Numbered from the stretch's first letter, positions 35,700 through 46,086 are shown. The stretch: 64,000 bases of DNA from Arenibacter sp. P308M17 (GCF_003426735.1 NZ_QVON01000008.1:167384-231383), one strand, 5' to 3'. A program made the numbers and translations. The notes: a model not told the origin generated them from the sequence alone.

Positions 35700-38600
35700 G
35701 TGCAGGACGCCCCTTACAAAATATATAATGCCTCTGCTGGGTCTGGCAAGACCTATACACTTGCAAAAGAGTATTTAAAAATTATCCTTTCTTCGGATTT
35801 TAATAAGAACTATCGCAGTATTCTGGCCATTACGTTTACCAACAAAGCGGTAAACGAAATGAAGCAACGAATTTTGGGCAGTTTATTTGCCTTTGGTAAA
35901 ATATCCGATGAAACTAATGTTCCTTCCATGTTGGCAGATATATCCCAAGAATTGGGAATCGATACAAAAACGCTGCGAAATAGATCCAAAAAAGTGCTGA
36001 AGGAAATTTTGCACAATTATGCATTTTTTGATGTTTCCACTATTGATAAATTTACCCATAGGCTTATAAGGACCTTTGCAAAGGATCTAAAATTGCCCCA
36101 AAATTTTGAGGTGGTATTGGACACCAAATTACTACTGGATGAGGCTATTGCCAAACTGATCAATAAGGCGGGTGCCGATAAGCAATTGACCAAGGTATTG
36201 ATAGACTTTGCCCTGGAAAAAATTGACGGCGACAAAAGTTGGGACATCTCTTTGGATCTACAAAAGATCGGGATTTTATTGTTCAATGAGAATCAGGCAC
36301 CCCATCTTAAAAAGCTGGAGGACAAGGGTATCGATGATTTTTTGGATTTGAAGAAGGAATTGCTGCTTCAAATACAGTCCCATGAAACAAAGATAGTGGC
36401 CTTGGCAACCGAAATCCTTGCCATAATTGAGGAAAGCCAATTGGAATTCAATAATTTTAAATCCGGCTACTTTCCAAAGTTTATTGCCAAAATTGCTTCC
36501 GGAGATCTAAGTATGGATTTCAATGCCGGCTGGAAACAAAATTTTGAAACCGAGTCCTTGTACACCAAGTCCTGCCCCGAAGGAATTAAAGGTACCTTGG
36601 ACGGACTACACCCTAGGTTTATAGATCTGTTCAATGGGATAAAGGAACACCATAGTGCATTGTCCTTGGTTAGGAACGGGTACAGCAATATAGTGCCCCT
36701 TACCGTTCTCAGTGCCATACAACATGAAATAAAGACCTTGGAACGGGAACGGGATCTTTTGCCCATCTCCTCTTTCAATAGTATTATTTCCAAAGAAATA
36801 AAAGATCAGCCGGCACCTTTTATTTATGAACGTATCGGGGAAAAGTACCGCCATTATTTTGTGGATGAATTTCAGGACACTTCCGAAATGCAATGGAACA
36901 ACCTAATACCTCTTATAGGGAATGCCTTGGAGAGCCAGGACGATCAGGGAAATATAGGTTCCCTGCTTTTGGTAGGCGATGCCAAACAGGCTATATATCG
37001 TTGGCGGGGGGGCAAGGCGGAACAGTTCCTGAACCTTATCGATCTTAAGGAAAATCCGTTTGTGTTTCAACCATACACGGCAAATCTTCCTGCAAATTAC
37101 AGGAGCCATGAGGAGGTTATAAAATTTAACAACGATTTTTTTACGGTTACTAGTCCCTTTTTGGCGAATACGGTATACAATAAGTTGTTTGTGGAAGGCA
37201 ATAGTCAAAACTACAACAATAAAAAAGGGGGCTTGGTGCAACTTTCCTTTATCGATGCCGAGGAATCCCATGAGGAAGACGGGGAATACTGTAATTTGGT
37301 AATGGAAATCTTGGAAGAGGTTTTACAAAAGAAGTATTCCCTAAAGGATATTTGTATCCTTACCCGTAAGAAGAAACATGGTATCCTGTTGGCAGATTTT
37401 CTAATGCATAACAATATCCCCATCATCTCATCGGAAACATTGTTGCTGAATAGTAACCCCAAGGTAAGGTTCCTGGTTAATTTATTGCATTATAGCTTTC
37501 AGCCTAGGGAAATGGAAAGGTGTTATGAAATACTGAGCTTCCTTTCTGGAAATCTTGAAAATAGGCATCCATTTATACATGGCAATATGAATAAAGTTTC
37601 CCGGCTACTAATGGAGAACTACGGCTTTGATGTGGATGTTATTGGACAATCTTCGGTTTATGATGGCCTGGAGTATGCCATAAAAAAGTTCGGAATGGCA
37701 GACACCTCGGATGCCTATATCACCTATTTCTTGGATGTGGTTTTGGAGGTGGAACAAAAGGAAGGGGCGAACACTCAGGCATTTTTGGCCTACTGGGATA
37801 AGAAAAAGGAGAGTTTAAGCATTACTGCACCGGAGAATGTGGATGCCGTTCAAATAATGACCGTACATAAATCCAAGGGATTGGAGTTTCCTATTGTAAT
37901 CTTCCCCTATGCCAATACCTATATATATGAAGAAAGGGATGCCAAACTATGGCTGCCGGTAAATCCTATTTCCTTCAAGGGATTTGAGGAAATTTTAATC
38001 AACAAGAAACAGGAAGTGGTAGGTTATGGCCCTCTTGCTGAAGAAATTTATAACACCGAACAATATAAATTGGAATTGGATGCCTTTAATCTGTTGTACG
38101 TAGCCTTGACCAGGGCCGTTAAGGGACTCTATGTTATTTCCAAAAAAGATCTTACCCTAAAGGGAGAGCACAAGCCCAATTACTACTCCGGATTATTCAT
38201 TCACTATTTAAAGGAAAGGCAGCTTTGGGAAGAGACCAAGAACTGTTATGGATTCGGGAATCTTGAAATGCAGGTGGGTCCCTTCCAGCAAGGGGGGCAA
38301 CAGGAAAAGATAACCCATTTGTATACGTATAAATCGCGACCAGGATTTAGGATACTGACCAAAGCGGGCGCCCTTTGGGACACGCAGAGGGGAACCGCGC
38401 TCAGCAAGGGAAATCTGCTCCATTATGTGATGGGGCTAATTGAGACCGATGAAGATATTGATAACGCCATTGACCAGCTTGTTAGAAACGGCGATATTTC
38501 GCAGGGCGATTTCCTAGGGATGAAGAAAAGGATAAAAGCCATTGCCGACCATCCTAAATTATCCGTCCACTTTCAAAAGGGAAACCTAATAAAGAACGAA

Positions 38601-38819
38601 CAGGACATCCTTACCAAAAATGGAAAAGTACTTCGGCCGGACAGGTTGGTCATTAAGGATAAAAGGGCAACCATTATTGATTATAAGACTGGGAAAAGGA
38701 ATCCGGCCTACCATGAGCAAATCTATTCCTATGCAGATGCCTTGGAAGCAATGGGATATGAAATTGAAAACAAAATCATTGTCTATATCAATGAGGATAT
38801 CACACCAGATTTTATCTAG
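35700..38819 (+). CDS. AddA-like UvrD helicase with C-terminal PD-(D/E)XK nuclease
   Basis: 1039 aa from a GTG start; the usual AddA beginning IYNASAGSGKTYTLAKEYL follows at residues 8-26. Helicase motifs are complete: Walker A GSGKT, ILAITFTNKAVNEMK, YFVDEFQDTSEMQW, LLVGDAKQAIYRWRGG, ANYRSHEEV, MTVHKSKGLEFPIV and YVALTRAVKGLYV. The C-terminal nuclease shows RPDRLVIKD, TIIDYKTGK and the QIYSYADAL helix. It is the helicase/nuclease subunit that processes double-strand breaks for RecA. Its likely partner is the nuclease at 41054-43804, separated from it by the OmpA gene. The sod promoter region lies between the two divergent genes. Confidence 0.93.
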   Translation: MQDAPYKIYNASAGSGKTYTLAKEYLKIILSSDFNKNYRSILAITFTNKAVNEMKQRILGSLFAFGKISDETNVPSMLADISQELGIDTKTLRNRSKKVLKEILHNYAFFDVSTIDKFTHRLIRTFAKDLKLPQNFEVVLDTKLLLDEAIAKLINKAGADKQLTKVLIDFALEKIDGDKSWDISLDLQKIGILLFNENQAPHLKKLEDKGIDDFLDLKKELLLQIQSHETKIVALATEILAIIEESQLEFNNFKSGYFPKFIAKIASGDLSMDFNAGWKQNFETESLYTKSCPEGIKGTLDGLHPRFIDLFNGIKEHHSALSLVRNGYSNIVPLTVLSAIQHEIKTLERERDLLPISSFNSIISKEIKDQPAPFIYERIGEKYRHYFVDEFQDTSEMQWNNLIPLIGNALESQDDQGNIGSLLLVGDAKQAIYRWRGGKAEQFLNLIDLKENPFVFQPYTANLPANYRSHEEVIKFNNDFFTVTSPFLANTVYNKLFVEGNSQNYNNKKGGLVQLSFIDAEESHEEDGEYCNLVMEILEEVLQKKYSLKDICILTRKKKHGILLADFLMHNNIPIISSETLLLNSNPKVRFLVNLLHYSFQPREMERCYEILSFLSGNLENRHPFIHGNMNKVSRLLMENYGFDVDVIGQSSVYDGLEYAIKKFGMADTSDAYITYFLDVVLEVEQKEGANTQAFLAYWDKKKESLSITAPENVDAVQIMTVHKSKGLEFPIVIFPYANTYIYEERDAKLWLPVNPISFKGFEEILINKKQEVVGYGPLAEEIYNTEQYKLELDAFNLLYVALTRAVKGLYVISKKDLTLKGEHKPNYYSGLFIHYLKERQLWEETKNCYGFGNLEMQVGPFQQGGQQEKITHLYTYKSRPGFRILTKAGALWDTQRGTALSKGNLLHYVMGLIETDEDIDNAIDQLVRNGDISQGDFLGMKKRIKAIADHPKLSVHFQKGNLIKNEQDILTKNGKVLRPDRLVIKDKRATIIDYKTGKRNPAYHEQIYSYADALEAMGYEIENKIIVYINEDITPDFI

Positions 38820-39146
38820 ATATTATTAAGTTCTTCATCTTCAAAGCACAAAACCAAGATTAGGGGAGGCCATATTTTGTCTTTTCGTAGGTATTGGGTA
38901 CGAAAAAACCTTCGGCCGGAAACATAATTCTTAATTCCCGCCCGTACCGTATCGGGCGGGTTCGCTTAAATTTGACAACTAAAGATGAGTTCCGTGCAAG
39001 AAGTGGCCTACAAGGCCTTATAGGTAACGTCTTTTTGGGTCTAGGTGGTGCAATAACTAGTTTTTCAAGGAGGGGAATGTCACCAAATATCGTTCAAATG
39101 CGTCTTTTTTGCTATGAAATACGTTAAAAAAATTGAAAGAATGATT
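38820..39146. other. Gap between the AddA-like gene and ompA
   Basis: A REP-like hairpin CCCGCCCG/CGGGCGGG is at 38937-38960. A frame of 77 codons at 38894-39127 crosses it and is not credible. The promoter of the ompA gene is at the right end. Confidence 0.6.
38937..38960. repeat. REP-like palindrome
   Basis: CCCGCCCG, eight-base loop TACCGTAT, CGGGCGGG. The left arm and the start of its loop are the same as in the element at 7418-7474. Confidence 0.7.
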
Positions 39147-39176
39147 TTGTTAATAATTTTTAACAACTTACATTTG
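39147..39176 (+). promoter_or_regulatory. Promoter of the OmpA-family gene
   Basis: TTG at 39147-39149, 19-bp spacer and TACATTTG at 39169-39176 match the Bacteroidota consensus exactly. The start codon lies 34 bp downstream. Confidence 0.85.
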
Positions 39177-39210
39177 CAGCTAATAAACACTTAAACTTAA
39201 AAAATTGAAC

Positions 39211-40551
39211 ATGAAACATCTTAGCAAATTATTGGTTGTTGCCTTACTTATTGTAGGTTTTAACAACGTACAAGCGCAAGACGAGAATAATCCATGGCAA
39301 GTAAGTTTCGGAGCTAACGCAATAGACGTTTACCCTACCGAAGATTACAGCACTTTTGGGAATGAATTCTTTAATGCAACAGATCACTGGAACATACTTC
39401 CATCTATTTCCTATGTTGGAGTTTCCAAGTACGTAGGTAGCGGCTTCTCAATTGGGGCAAGAGGTTCATTGAACCGTATTGACAAATTAGGGGATACCAG
39501 CGTTGACGATTTGTCGCACTATGCAGTTGATGGTACAATAAAATATAATTTCTTACAAAATACAGTAATCGACCCATTCATCGAAATTGGTGGTGGTTAT
39601 ACTTGGATAGACGAAATTGGTGCCGGTACCGTAAATGGTGGTGTTGGTCTTAATATTTGGTTTACCGAGAACATTGGTCTTACATTACAGTCTAGCTACA
39701 AGCATGCTTTTGAAGACTATTTGGCCAAACATTTCCAACATATGGCCGGTATTGCCATCAAATTTGGTGGAACCGACACAGATGGTGATGGAATCTACGA
39801 CAAGGATGATGCCTGTCCCGAGGTTGCCGGTTTGGAGATCTTCAACGGATGTCCAGATGCTGACGGTGATGGTATCGAAGATAGCAAAGATGCTTGTCCT
39901 AACGAAGCTGGTTCCAAAGAAATGAACGGATGTCCAGATGCTGACGGTGACGGTGTTGCCGATAAGGATGATGCTTGTCCCAACGAGGCTGGTCTTGCTG
40001 CTTTGAACGGATGTCCAGATGCTGACGGTGACGGTGTTGCCGATAAGGATGACGATTGTCCTAACGAAGCTGGTCCTTCCGCCAACAAAGGATGTCCTTA
40101 CCAAGATAAAGATGGTGACGGTGTATTGGATAAGGATGATATGTGTCCAGATGTTGCCGGAACTGTAGCTAACCAAGGTTGTCCTGAAGTTACTGAAGAA
40201 GTTCAGAAGCAATTGAACGAATACGCTAGAACAATCTTGTTCGATACTGGTAAATCTTCCATCAAAGCTGAGTCTACCTCTGTAATGGTCGATATTATCA
40301 CTATCCTTAAAGAGTATCCTACTGCTAAATTTACCGTAGAAGGTCATACTGACAGTGTAGGTAGTAACTCCTTGAACCAAAAATTATCCGAGTCAAGAGC
40401 ACTATCCGTTAAAACTTTCTTAGTAGAAAAAGGTATTGAAGAGTTTAGGTTATCTGCCGTAGGTTACGGTGAGGATAAGCCTATCGCTACCAACAATACA
40501 GCTAGTGGTAGAACTCAAAACAGAAGGGTTGAAATTAACTTGGTAAAGTAA
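39211..40551 (+). CDS. OmpA-family outer membrane protein with thrombospondin type 3 repeats
   Basis: 446 aa from the ATG at 39211 (a TTG two codons earlier is in frame). Signal peptide at 1-21 (ending VQAQ), an eight-stranded barrel to about residue 188, then five calcium-binding thrombospondin-3-type repeats ([15 protein letters not shown] style, about 189-325), and an OmpA C-terminal peptidoglycan-binding domain ([29 protein letters not shown]). The repeats are nearly identical in DNA. It links outer membrane and cell wall and is probably very abundant: strong promoter, strong terminator and a distinct codon use rich in GGT/GAT/GTT. Confidence 0.95.
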   Translation: MKHLSKLLVVALLIVGFNNVQAQDENNPWQVSFGANAIDVYPTEDYSTFGNEFFNATDHWNILPSISYVGVSKYVGSGFSIGARGSLNRIDKLGDTSVDDLSHYAVDGTIKYNFLQNTVIDPFIEIGGGYTWIDEIGAGTVNGGVGLNIWFTENIGLTLQSSYKHAFEDYLAKHFQHMAGIAIKFGGTDTDGDGIYDKDDACPEVAGLEIFNGCPDADGDGIEDSKDACPNEAGSKEMNGCPDADGDGVADKDDACPNEAGLAALNGCPDADGDGVADKDDDCPNEAGPSANKGCPYQDKDGDGVLDKDDMCPDVAGTVANQGCPEVTEEVQKQLNEYARTILFDTGKSSIKAESTSVMVDIITILKEYPTAKFTVEGHTDSVGSNSLNQKLSESRALSVKTFLVEKGIEEFRLSAVGYGEDKPIATNNTASGRTQNRRVEINLVK

Positions 40552-40581
40552 TTTCCAATTCGTTTTAAATCTATAATTAAG

Positions 40582-40608
40582 AGCCCCGCAATCGCGGGGC
40601 TTTTTTTT
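40582..40608 (+). terminator. Intrinsic terminator after ompA
   Basis: AGCCCCGC and GCGGGGCT form an 8-bp perfect stem with an AATC loop and eight T residues. Confidence 0.93.
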
Positions 40609-41053
40609 GTCCCTGTTTTAAATGAGCTTGGATAAATTTCAAAAATGTATTCCTTGGCCGTAAATAATTGTATTTTTCAAGGGTATGCCCTCGTTCAGTT
40701 TTTTATAATTAAATTACCCCTATAATTGCGGGCAGCCATATTGCTAAAGGGGCCCCTCTAAAAACGGGAAATCTCTTGGCAGAGGCGGAAATGGTGGGGC
40801 TTTTGTAGAAGTGGTTTAGACTTTTTGGATTGAAGCGAAAATTGATGGGTTTGGATCCATATGAAGGCTTTTTTGAGCTGTATAGCTGGGCTACGGAGCG
40901 TATAAAAATAACCCATAGGGTTATTTTAGCGAACGGGCCGGTTGGCGAAAGGACGAAAAACGGCTATTTTTTAGCCAATTCGAAAAAGTTTAAATCACTT
41001 CAATAACAATTGCTAGATAGTCTGCCCATGAACTTAATATAAAACAGAATCAG
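40609..41053. other. Noncoding gap before the AddB-like gene, possibly a decayed dispersed sequence
   Basis: No gene. A stretch around 40780-40990 reads like part of an old repeat (AAAATTGATGGGTTTGGATC, then GGGCTACGGAGCGTATAAAA) that I recall from other Flavobacteria genomes, but no other copy is present in this window. AATAACCC/GGGTTATT at 40907-40926 is a small palindrome. Confidence 0.4.
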
Positions 41054-43804
41054 TTGAAAAGTTTTCTCCAACAGGTAGTTGATGATCTATTAGAGGCCCA
41101 TAACTCCCTGGACGACCTCATCTTAATACTGCCCAGTAAAAGGGCGGGAACAATTTTAAGGACAACATTGGCCAATACCGCCGATAAAACCATTTTTTCA
41201 CCAAAAATATACAGTATTGAAAGCTTTGTAGAGCAAATATCCAAGCTGCAGACAGCTTCCAATATGGAACAACTTTTTATACTTTATGAAGCGTATGCGT
41301 CCATGGAGTATGGAGAAAAGGATAACTTTTACACATTCTCCAAATGGGGACAGACCTTGTTGCAGGATTTTAATGAAATAGATAGATACCTAATAGATAC
41401 TAAAGACATATTTTCCTATCTGGCCAATATTCAAGAAATAAACCATTGGTCTCTACAGAAAGAAAAATCTGAGATAATATCGAATTATATTAAATTCTGG
41501 AATAATCTAGAACCGCTCTACAACACTTTCAACAATTTGCTAACAGCCAAAAACTTAGGACATCAGGGGCTAATTTATCGTACGGCCTGTGAACGGTTGA
41601 AGGATTATTTGGACTTTAACAAGAGCAAGACGCACATATTCATTGGTTTTAATGCCTTAAATACGGCCGAATCATACATTATTCAGGAGATACTTGCCAA
41701 AACCAAAGCGGACATTTTTTGGGATGGGGACACCTATTTTGTAGAGGACCCCATTCATGACGCAGGGTACTTTTTAAGACAACATTTAAATACATGGCCC
41801 TGGCTAAAAGGGAAATCCCTAAAGGGAGTGGAAAGCAACTATTTATCCCATAAGAATATTAAAATAATAGGCGTCCCAAAAAACGTTTCCCAAGCAAAGT
41901 ACGTAGGAAACCTTTTATTACAACTAAATAAGGAGGACAATACTATCCTTAGGAATACGGCAATAGTTTTGGGCGATGAAACTTTGTTGAACCCACTTTT
42001 AAATTCTATCCCTTCCGAGTTGGATGCGGTGAACATTACAATGGGGTATCCATTAAAGAATACTCCCTTGGCCAGTTTATTTTCGCAATATTTTTCCATA
42101 CATATAAGAAAGGATTCCCAAGGCTGGTATTTTCAGGAGGTGTTGGACTTTTTATCACATCCTTACATTCAGCTTTTATGTACCGAGGACCAACAAAATA
42201 AGGCCACTCGGATAAGTGAGGCTATCAGGACAAAGAATTGGGCATTTATAAGCTCGGACAATTTAAGGTCTTTAGGGGAAGGAAGCGAAGATTTGCTATG
42301 TTTGCTTTTTTTTAACGAGGAGGTCTCGGCAACCACTTTTTTAAGTAAATGTCATCAAATTATTCAAATTCTTAGGGAAAGGTTTGCCCTGTCCAAGGAT
42401 GCCCTGGGATTGGAGTACTTATATAAGTTTTACTCCCTGTTCAATCAGCTTCAGGATAAGGTGGAACAATATTCATTTGCCAATGACCTTAAATCTTTGG
42501 AAAGCCTTTATTTGGAAATTATAAGGAACGAAACCTTGGATTTTCAAGGAGAACCCTTGGAAGGATTGCAAATAATGGGAATGCTGGAAAGTAGGGTGCT
42601 CGATTTTGAAACCTTAATTCTTACTTCCGTTAACGAGGGAATACTCCCTTCCGGGAAGTCCAATAATTCCTTTATCCCCTTCGATCTTAAAAAATACTAC
42701 AAACTCCCTACCTATAAGGAAAAGGATGCCATTTATACCTATCATTTTTATCGGTTATTGCAAAGGGCAAAAAACGTATACTTGTTGTACAATACCGAAC
42801 CGGATGTTCTAGAGGGAGGGGAGAAGAGTAGGTTGCTGACCCAAATGCTAACGGATGAAAATAAATTACCGGATATCGACGAGATCATAGCGGCACCAGA
42901 TATTAGTCCTTCCATTAAGGTGGTACAGACCATAGCCAAGGATGCTGGACTTATGGAAATGATCAGGGCACATGCCTCAAAGGGATTTTCCCCTACTTCC
43001 CTGAGCAACTATATTAGGAATCCAATAGATTTTTACAAGAGAAACCTTTTGGGGATAGACGATATCCTGGAGGTGGAGGAAACCGTTGCCAACAATACCT
43101 TTGGAACCATTGTACACGATACTTTGGAGGATCTCTATAAGCCGTATTTAAATACCTTTTTGGAGGAGTCCGTGCTTCAGGAAATGAAAAGGCAAGTAAG
43201 GCCCCTTGTTATAGGCCACTTCGCAAAAAGCTTTGCCGATGGCGATATTTCCCGGGGAAAAAACCTCATTGCATATAATGTGGTGGTGAGGTATCTGGAA
43301 AATTTTATAAATCTGGAATTGGCAGAAGTGGGGCAACATCAAATAAAGATATTAGGGATTGAAGAAAAACTTCACATGGACATTCATGTTCCTGGGTTGG
43401 ATTTTCCTGTAGTCCTAAAAGGGAAATTGGATCGGATCGATGAAAAAGATGGGGTCATCAGAATAATCGACTATAAAACAGGAAGTGTAACCAGTTCCCA
43501 AGTAGAAATTGTAGACTGGGAAGATGTGATTAGGGACTACAACTACAGCAAAGCCTTTCAATTATTGTGTTATGCCCTTATGTATGACCACATAAAACCG
43601 ATAGCTTCCTTGGAAGCGGGAATAATTTCATTTAAAAATTTAGGCTCCGGGCTCCTGAAATATGGCCTAAAGGAAAAAAAGGGCAGTAGAATCAAGGATA
43701 ATTCCATTACCCAGGAGACTATTGCCCATTTTATGGGATCAATCAAGACTTTAATTTATGAAATAGGCGATCCCCAAGTACCCTTTATTGAAAAGGTGGT
43801 ATAG
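41054..43804 (+). CDS. AddB-like PD-(D/E)XK nuclease family protein
   Basis: 916 aa from a TTG start, chosen because homologues begin with a short MKSFLQQVVDDL-type segment. The N-terminal part is an inactivated helicase-like fold (LILILPSKRAGTILRT); the C-terminal nuclease domain shows LKGKLDRIDEK and IRIIDYKTG plus a downstream FQLLCYALMY helix. The cysteines that hold an iron-sulfur cluster in classical AddB are not visible: the first is replaced in SNYIRNPIDFYKRN. It likely pairs with the AddA-like protein at 35700-38819 in break repair. Confidence 0.88.
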   Translation: MKSFLQQVVDDLLEAHNSLDDLILILPSKRAGTILRTTLANTADKTIFSPKIYSIESFVEQISKLQTASNMEQLFILYEAYASMEYGEKDNFYTFSKWGQTLLQDFNEIDRYLIDTKDIFSYLANIQEINHWSLQKEKSEIISNYIKFWNNLEPLYNTFNNLLTAKNLGHQGLIYRTACERLKDYLDFNKSKTHIFIGFNALNTAESYIIQEILAKTKADIFWDGDTYFVEDPIHDAGYFLRQHLNTWPWLKGKSLKGVESNYLSHKNIKIIGVPKNVSQAKYVGNLLLQLNKEDNTILRNTAIVLGDETLLNPLLNSIPSELDAVNITMGYPLKNTPLASLFSQYFSIHIRKDSQGWYFQEVLDFLSHPYIQLLCTEDQQNKATRISEAIRTKNWAFISSDNLRSLGEGSEDLLCLLFFNEEVSATTFLSKCHQIIQILRERFALSKDALGLEYLYKFYSLFNQLQDKVEQYSFANDLKSLESLYLEIIRNETLDFQGEPLEGLQIMGMLESRVLDFETLILTSVNEGILPSGKSNNSFIPFDLKKYYKLPTYKEKDAIYTYHFYRLLQRAKNVYLLYNTEPDVLEGGEKSRLLTQMLTDENKLPDIDEIIAAPDISPSIKVVQTIAKDAGLMEMIRAHASKGFSPTSLSNYIRNPIDFYKRNLLGIDDILEVEETVANNTFGTIVHDTLEDLYKPYLNTFLEESVLQEMKRQVRPLVIGHFAKSFADGDISRGKNLIAYNVVVRYLENFINLELAEVGQHQIKILGIEEKLHMDIHVPGLDFPVVLKGKLDRIDEKDGVIRIIDYKTGSVTSSQVEIVDWEDVIRDYNYSKAFQLLCYALMYDHIKPIASLEAGIISFKNLGSGLLKYGLKEKKGSRIKDNSITQETIAHFMGSIKTLIYEIGDPQVPFIEKVV

Positions 43805-43806
43805 CC

Positions 43807-44520
43807 TTATTTTTTATCGGGTCGTGTAGGTCTTACCTCAATCTTGCTGGGCAAGGTCCTTGGGTTCATATTCAGGAGGTCTAGGACCAACTCTCCAATA
43901 TCTTCAGGTTGTATTTTCCAGGCATCCTCTTTGGAAGGTTCATGACCATTAAAATTAGTGGCAACAGACCCTGGCATTATGGTAGACACTTTAATGTCAT
44001 ACGGTCTTAGGTCCAACATGGCAGCCTGGGTAAAACCTACTACCCCAAACTTGGTGGCATTATAGCCCGCCCCATTTGCAAAGAAATTGGTTCCGGCCAA
44101 ACTTGCCACAGTAATATAATACCCCTTGGATTTCTTAAGGGCATCTACCGAAGCTTTTAGAGAATGAAACACTCCGTTTAGGTTGGTGTTTACCATCTCA
44201 TGCCATAGCGTATCGGATATTTGATCTATGGGGGCAAAATGTCCAACTCCTGCATTGGCTACCATCACATCCAATTTTCCCCACTTGTCCAAAATCTTTT
44301 TGACCGCCGCTTGTTCGTCCTCAAGTTTTGAAACATCCGAGACAACGGCAAGCACCATGTTTTCAGGGCCAAGTTCTTTGGCCGCTTTTTGGGCATTCTC
44401 CAATAGCCTGCTACTAATGGCCACTTTCATTCCCGCTTTCAATAATGTGGATGCTATACCAAATCCTATTCCCTTGGAGCCACCACTAATATAGGCTACT
44501 TTATTTTTTAGATTATTCAT
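43807..44520 (-). CDS. Short-chain dehydrogenase/reductase
   Basis: 237 aa. The cofactor loop GGSKGIGFGIA (about 13-23), NAGVG, the Ser of the catalytic set in ITVASLAG and the Tyr/Lys pair in YNATKFGVVG are present. It resembles 3-oxoacyl-ACP reductase-type SDRs but the substrate is open. It converges on the AddB-like gene, with 2 bp between stop codons. Confidence 0.92.
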   Translation of the reverse strand: MNNLKNKVAYISGGSKGIGFGIASTLLKAGMKVAISSRLLENAQKAAKELGPENMVLAVVSDVSKLEDEQAAVKKILDKWGKLDVMVANAGVGHFAPIDQISDTLWHEMVNTNLNGVFHSLKASVDALKKSKGYYITVASLAGTNFFANGAGYNATKFGVVGFTQAAMLDLRPYDIKVSTIMPGSVATNFNGHEPSKEDAWKIQPEDIGELVLDLLNMNPRTLPSKIEVRPTRPDKK

Positions 44521-44739
44521 GCTTTTTAGTTTTTAGTGAAATTATAATTATAAGGGCAGAAAATAAAGAAGTAGACGTTATAGTTTTCTTAAACCCCAAT
44601 ATTAAAGGCCTTTTAGAGAAACCTTTATATAATTTAGCATATATGTCGCAAAATACATGCTAACTGATCTGTATCATTTTGAAGGACAATTTTCAGCTGT
44701 ATTTTAGTATTGATAGGAATCTATAATAATCCTAACTTC

Positions 44740-45009
44740 ATGAAAGCTATAGCAAAAATGGGCAATCTAATTTCTAATAATGATAAGACGATGATTCTTC
44801 GTAATCTTAGTCGCATTATGGATATTAGGGTAATAGACCTTGAGGTCGACACAGGAAGACTTATTTTTCTATACTATAGCCCAATAGCTTTGGAACAGGT
44901 TAAACAAGAACTTTGGAGAATTGGTTATCCCATCAGGTACATTAAATTCCTTTCCCCCTTAAGTCCCAATTTGCAAGGGGATGGTGGTGGTGAAACCGCC
45001 TTTGCCTAA
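44740..45009 (+). CDS. Small HMA-fold-like protein without CxxC
   Basis: 89 aa from the ATG at 44740; an in-frame ATG at 44710 would add ten residues. Residues 15-65 follow the beta-alpha-beta-beta-alpha-beta pattern of heavy-metal-associated domains (LSRIMDIRVIDLEVDTGRLI ... VKQELWRIGYPI), but the metal-binding CxxC is absent, so metal binding is unlikely. The tail is glycine-rich. Function unknown. Confidence 0.55.
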   Translation: MKAIAKMGNLISNNDKTMILRNLSRIMDIRVIDLEVDTGRLIFLYYSPIALEQVKQELWRIGYPIRYIKFLSPLSPNLQGDGGGETAFA

Positions 45010-45165
45010 TTATTCCTTATTTATTTTTAAAAGCAAAACTGAATGTCTAAAAGTTTGAGAATTATGTATTCCTTTATGCTTTGCACCTTAAACGGATGTG
45101 CCGGAACATCATCCCAAACCTTTCCATTTTAGTATTAATATTGTAATGCCTAAATTTAATTTTGT

Positions 45166-45621
45166 ATGAAATCCAAAACACAATTGTTCCTTGATATGTG
45201 GGAAGAGGCTAGAACTCGGTTCACCAACCAATTATCCAATATAACGCAGGGAGATCTAAGCAAGAAATTATTGCCGGCACCCAACAGTATAGGCTTTCTT
45301 ATTAGGCATATTGGCGATGTGGAATTACTTTTTGCCAAGAACGTTTTTGGTGTACGGGAGGTAAAGGTAATTGCAAAAACGGTCATTGCGCAAAAGGATA
45401 CAGGGGAGTGGACCAATCTTGCCGAACTATTGGAATATGTAGAGTATTCTTATCAAACACTTAGGTCCGTAATAGAAAAACAACAAGAAGAAGATTGGGA
45501 GGCTACGGTTACCACCAAAGAATTCGGTACCAGGACAAAGGCGGAGGCATTTGGAAGAATTGTATCGCACACCATACACCATTCCGGGCAAATGGTCATC
45601 ATAAAAAAGTATGGGGCTTAA
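45166..45621 (+). CDS. DinB-like (DUF1572/DUF664-type) four-helix protein
   Basis: 151 aa. The fold signature is a helix bundle with a histidine triad: RHIGDVELLFAKNVFG (first His), then HTIHHSGQMVI near the C-terminus (second and third His), which in DinB/YfiT proteins bind a metal. Members include thiol-dependent transferases, but no substrate can be assigned. It converges with the DUF302 gene with 3 bp between. Confidence 0.83.
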   Translation: MKSKTQLFLDMWEEARTRFTNQLSNITQGDLSKKLLPAPNSIGFLIRHIGDVELLFAKNVFGVREVKVIAKTVIAQKDTGEWTNLAELLEYVEYSYQTLRSVIEKQQEEDWEATVTTKEFGTRTKAEAFGRIVSHTIHHSGQMVIIKKYGA

Positions 45622-45624
45622 CGA

Positions 45625-46017
45625 TCAATGGATCTTTTCTACCACTCTTTTTAATTTCTGGCCTACTTCATCCGCAATATTCATTAAATCCAAATTAATT
45701 ACCGCTTGCATGGACGCCATAGGGTTTACAGCAGCAATTTCCACAAGACCGGGTTCCTTTTCCATTACTATTACATTGCAGGGCAACATGGTGCCAATTT
45801 TATCTTCGGCCTGTAAGGCCTTATGTGCAAAGGGGGCGTTGCAGGCACCCAAAACCATATAATTATAGAAATCTACACCCAATTTCTTCTTTAGGGTAGC
45901 TTTCATATCTATTTCCGTCAGAACTCCAAAGCCCTCTTCCTGCAGTGCCAATTTAGTTTTTTCAATGGCTTTGTCGAAAGATATATTTCCTATTGTTTTA
46001 TTAAAATAGTATTCCAT
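45625..46017 (-). CDS. DUF302 family protein
   Basis: 130 aa. The family pattern is seen: KTKLALQEEGFGVLTEIDM, LGVDFYNYMVLGACNAPFAHKAL, then LPCNVIVMEKEPG. DUF302 proteins are small cytoplasmic or periplasmic proteins of unknown function, often near thiol or metal stress genes. No signal peptide here. Confidence 0.88.
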   Translation of the reverse strand: MEYYFNKTIGNISFDKAIEKTKLALQEEGFGVLTEIDMKATLKKKLGVDFYNYMVLGACNAPFAHKALQAEDKIGTMLPCNVIVMEKEPGLVEIAAVNPMASMQAVINLDLMNIADEVGQKLKRVVEKIH

Positions 46018-46086
46018 ATAAAATTATTAATGTGTTTTTAGTTTCTTACAAGGGAAGCCATATTGCCATGTTGCCTTTTCGGTTCT

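Noticed and set aside
38894..39127. 77-codon open frame before ompA
   Set aside because: It runs through a REP-like palindrome and has no similarity to a known small protein.
39685..40380. 231-codon antisense frame in ompA
   Set aside because: It arises from the tandem repeat composition of the thrombospondin-3 region, which leaves the opposite strand free of stops.
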